A DNA stretch of 11,414 nucleotides from Chloroflexota bacterium. Lineage in GTDB: Bacteria > Chloroflexota > Limnocylindria > QHBO01. This document shows positions 11,381 through 11,414 of this stretch, in pieces. The stretch covers positions 1-11,414 of the forward strand of contig JAPSGM010000038.1 of NCBI GenBank assembly GCA_031177555.1, given 5' to 3'. The position numbers were made by a program, and so were the translations under genes. The notes below the pieces were generated by a model. It was not told the origin of the DNA and searched no databases. It was given only the letters and a program-made list of their open reading frames with translations. Within the stretch, counting starts at the first letter, position 1; each line of letters opens with the position of its first letter.

Positions 11381-11414
11381 AGTCGCCCGTTTGCTCTCAC
11401 CGGCAATTAGGCGA

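Noticed and set aside
1..11414. Search by eye for tRNA, rRNA, transposase, integrase or phage genes
   Set aside because: No cloverleaf with a T-loop core, no rRNA-like stretch and no mobile-element protein motif was seen on either strand.

Overview
The window is GC-rich bacterial chromosome. It holds seven complete protein genes, one large gene cut by the left edge, and one small probable membrane-protein gene. No rRNA, tRNA, CRISPR array, insertion sequence or phage gene was found. The GC content, the style of the secreted proteins (choice-of-anchor-like, SpaA-like and DUF11-like domains; Ser-Val-Glu repeats before a C-terminal membrane anchor) and the frequent placement of a -10 box right before the start codon suggest a Chloroflexota lineage such as Limnocylindria, or a deep Actinomycetota. 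This is an inference and no marker in the window settles it.

Left part (1-3376): two genes for exported surface proteins, both on the minus strand. The downstream one (1-1847, C-terminus outside the window) has a signal peptide, a large beta-rich N-terminal domain, two prealbumin-like (SpaA/SdrD-B-like) repeats with acidic loops, and a DUF11-like domain. The upstream one (2321-3148) has a signal peptide, a beta domain with one cysteine pair, a low-complexity stalk made of two tandem-repeat arrays, and a C-terminal membrane helix. A strong intrinsic terminator (2278-2301) separates them, so they probably have separate promoters. Together they look like cell-envelope adhesion or structural components.

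Middle (3377-7637): a metallo-beta-lactamase-fold hydrolase (minus) is divergent from a membrane-anchored HEXXH metallopeptidase (plus). A perfect 12-bp inverted repeat lies between them. The peptidase gene converges on argS (minus) with only 3 bp between the stop codons. Upstream of argS is a small two-helix membrane protein.

Right part (7769-11414): glutamate formimidoyltransferase (minus), then an intergenic region with a repeated palindromic element, then a double-SIS phosphosugar-binding protein (minus). The SIS gene is divergent from an FMN-dependent alpha-hydroxy-acid dehydrogenase/oxidase (plus) across a 36-bp gap.

The cytoplasmic genes look like ordinary metabolism and translation and do not form one pathway. 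The most notable cross-cutting signal is regulatory. Five cytoplasmic genes have a TAnnnT -10 box 7-10 nt before the start codon, which predicts leaderless mRNAs, while the two surface-protein genes have Shine-Dalgarno sequences and probably longer leaders. The second notable signal is the palindromic repeat family at 8752-8958.
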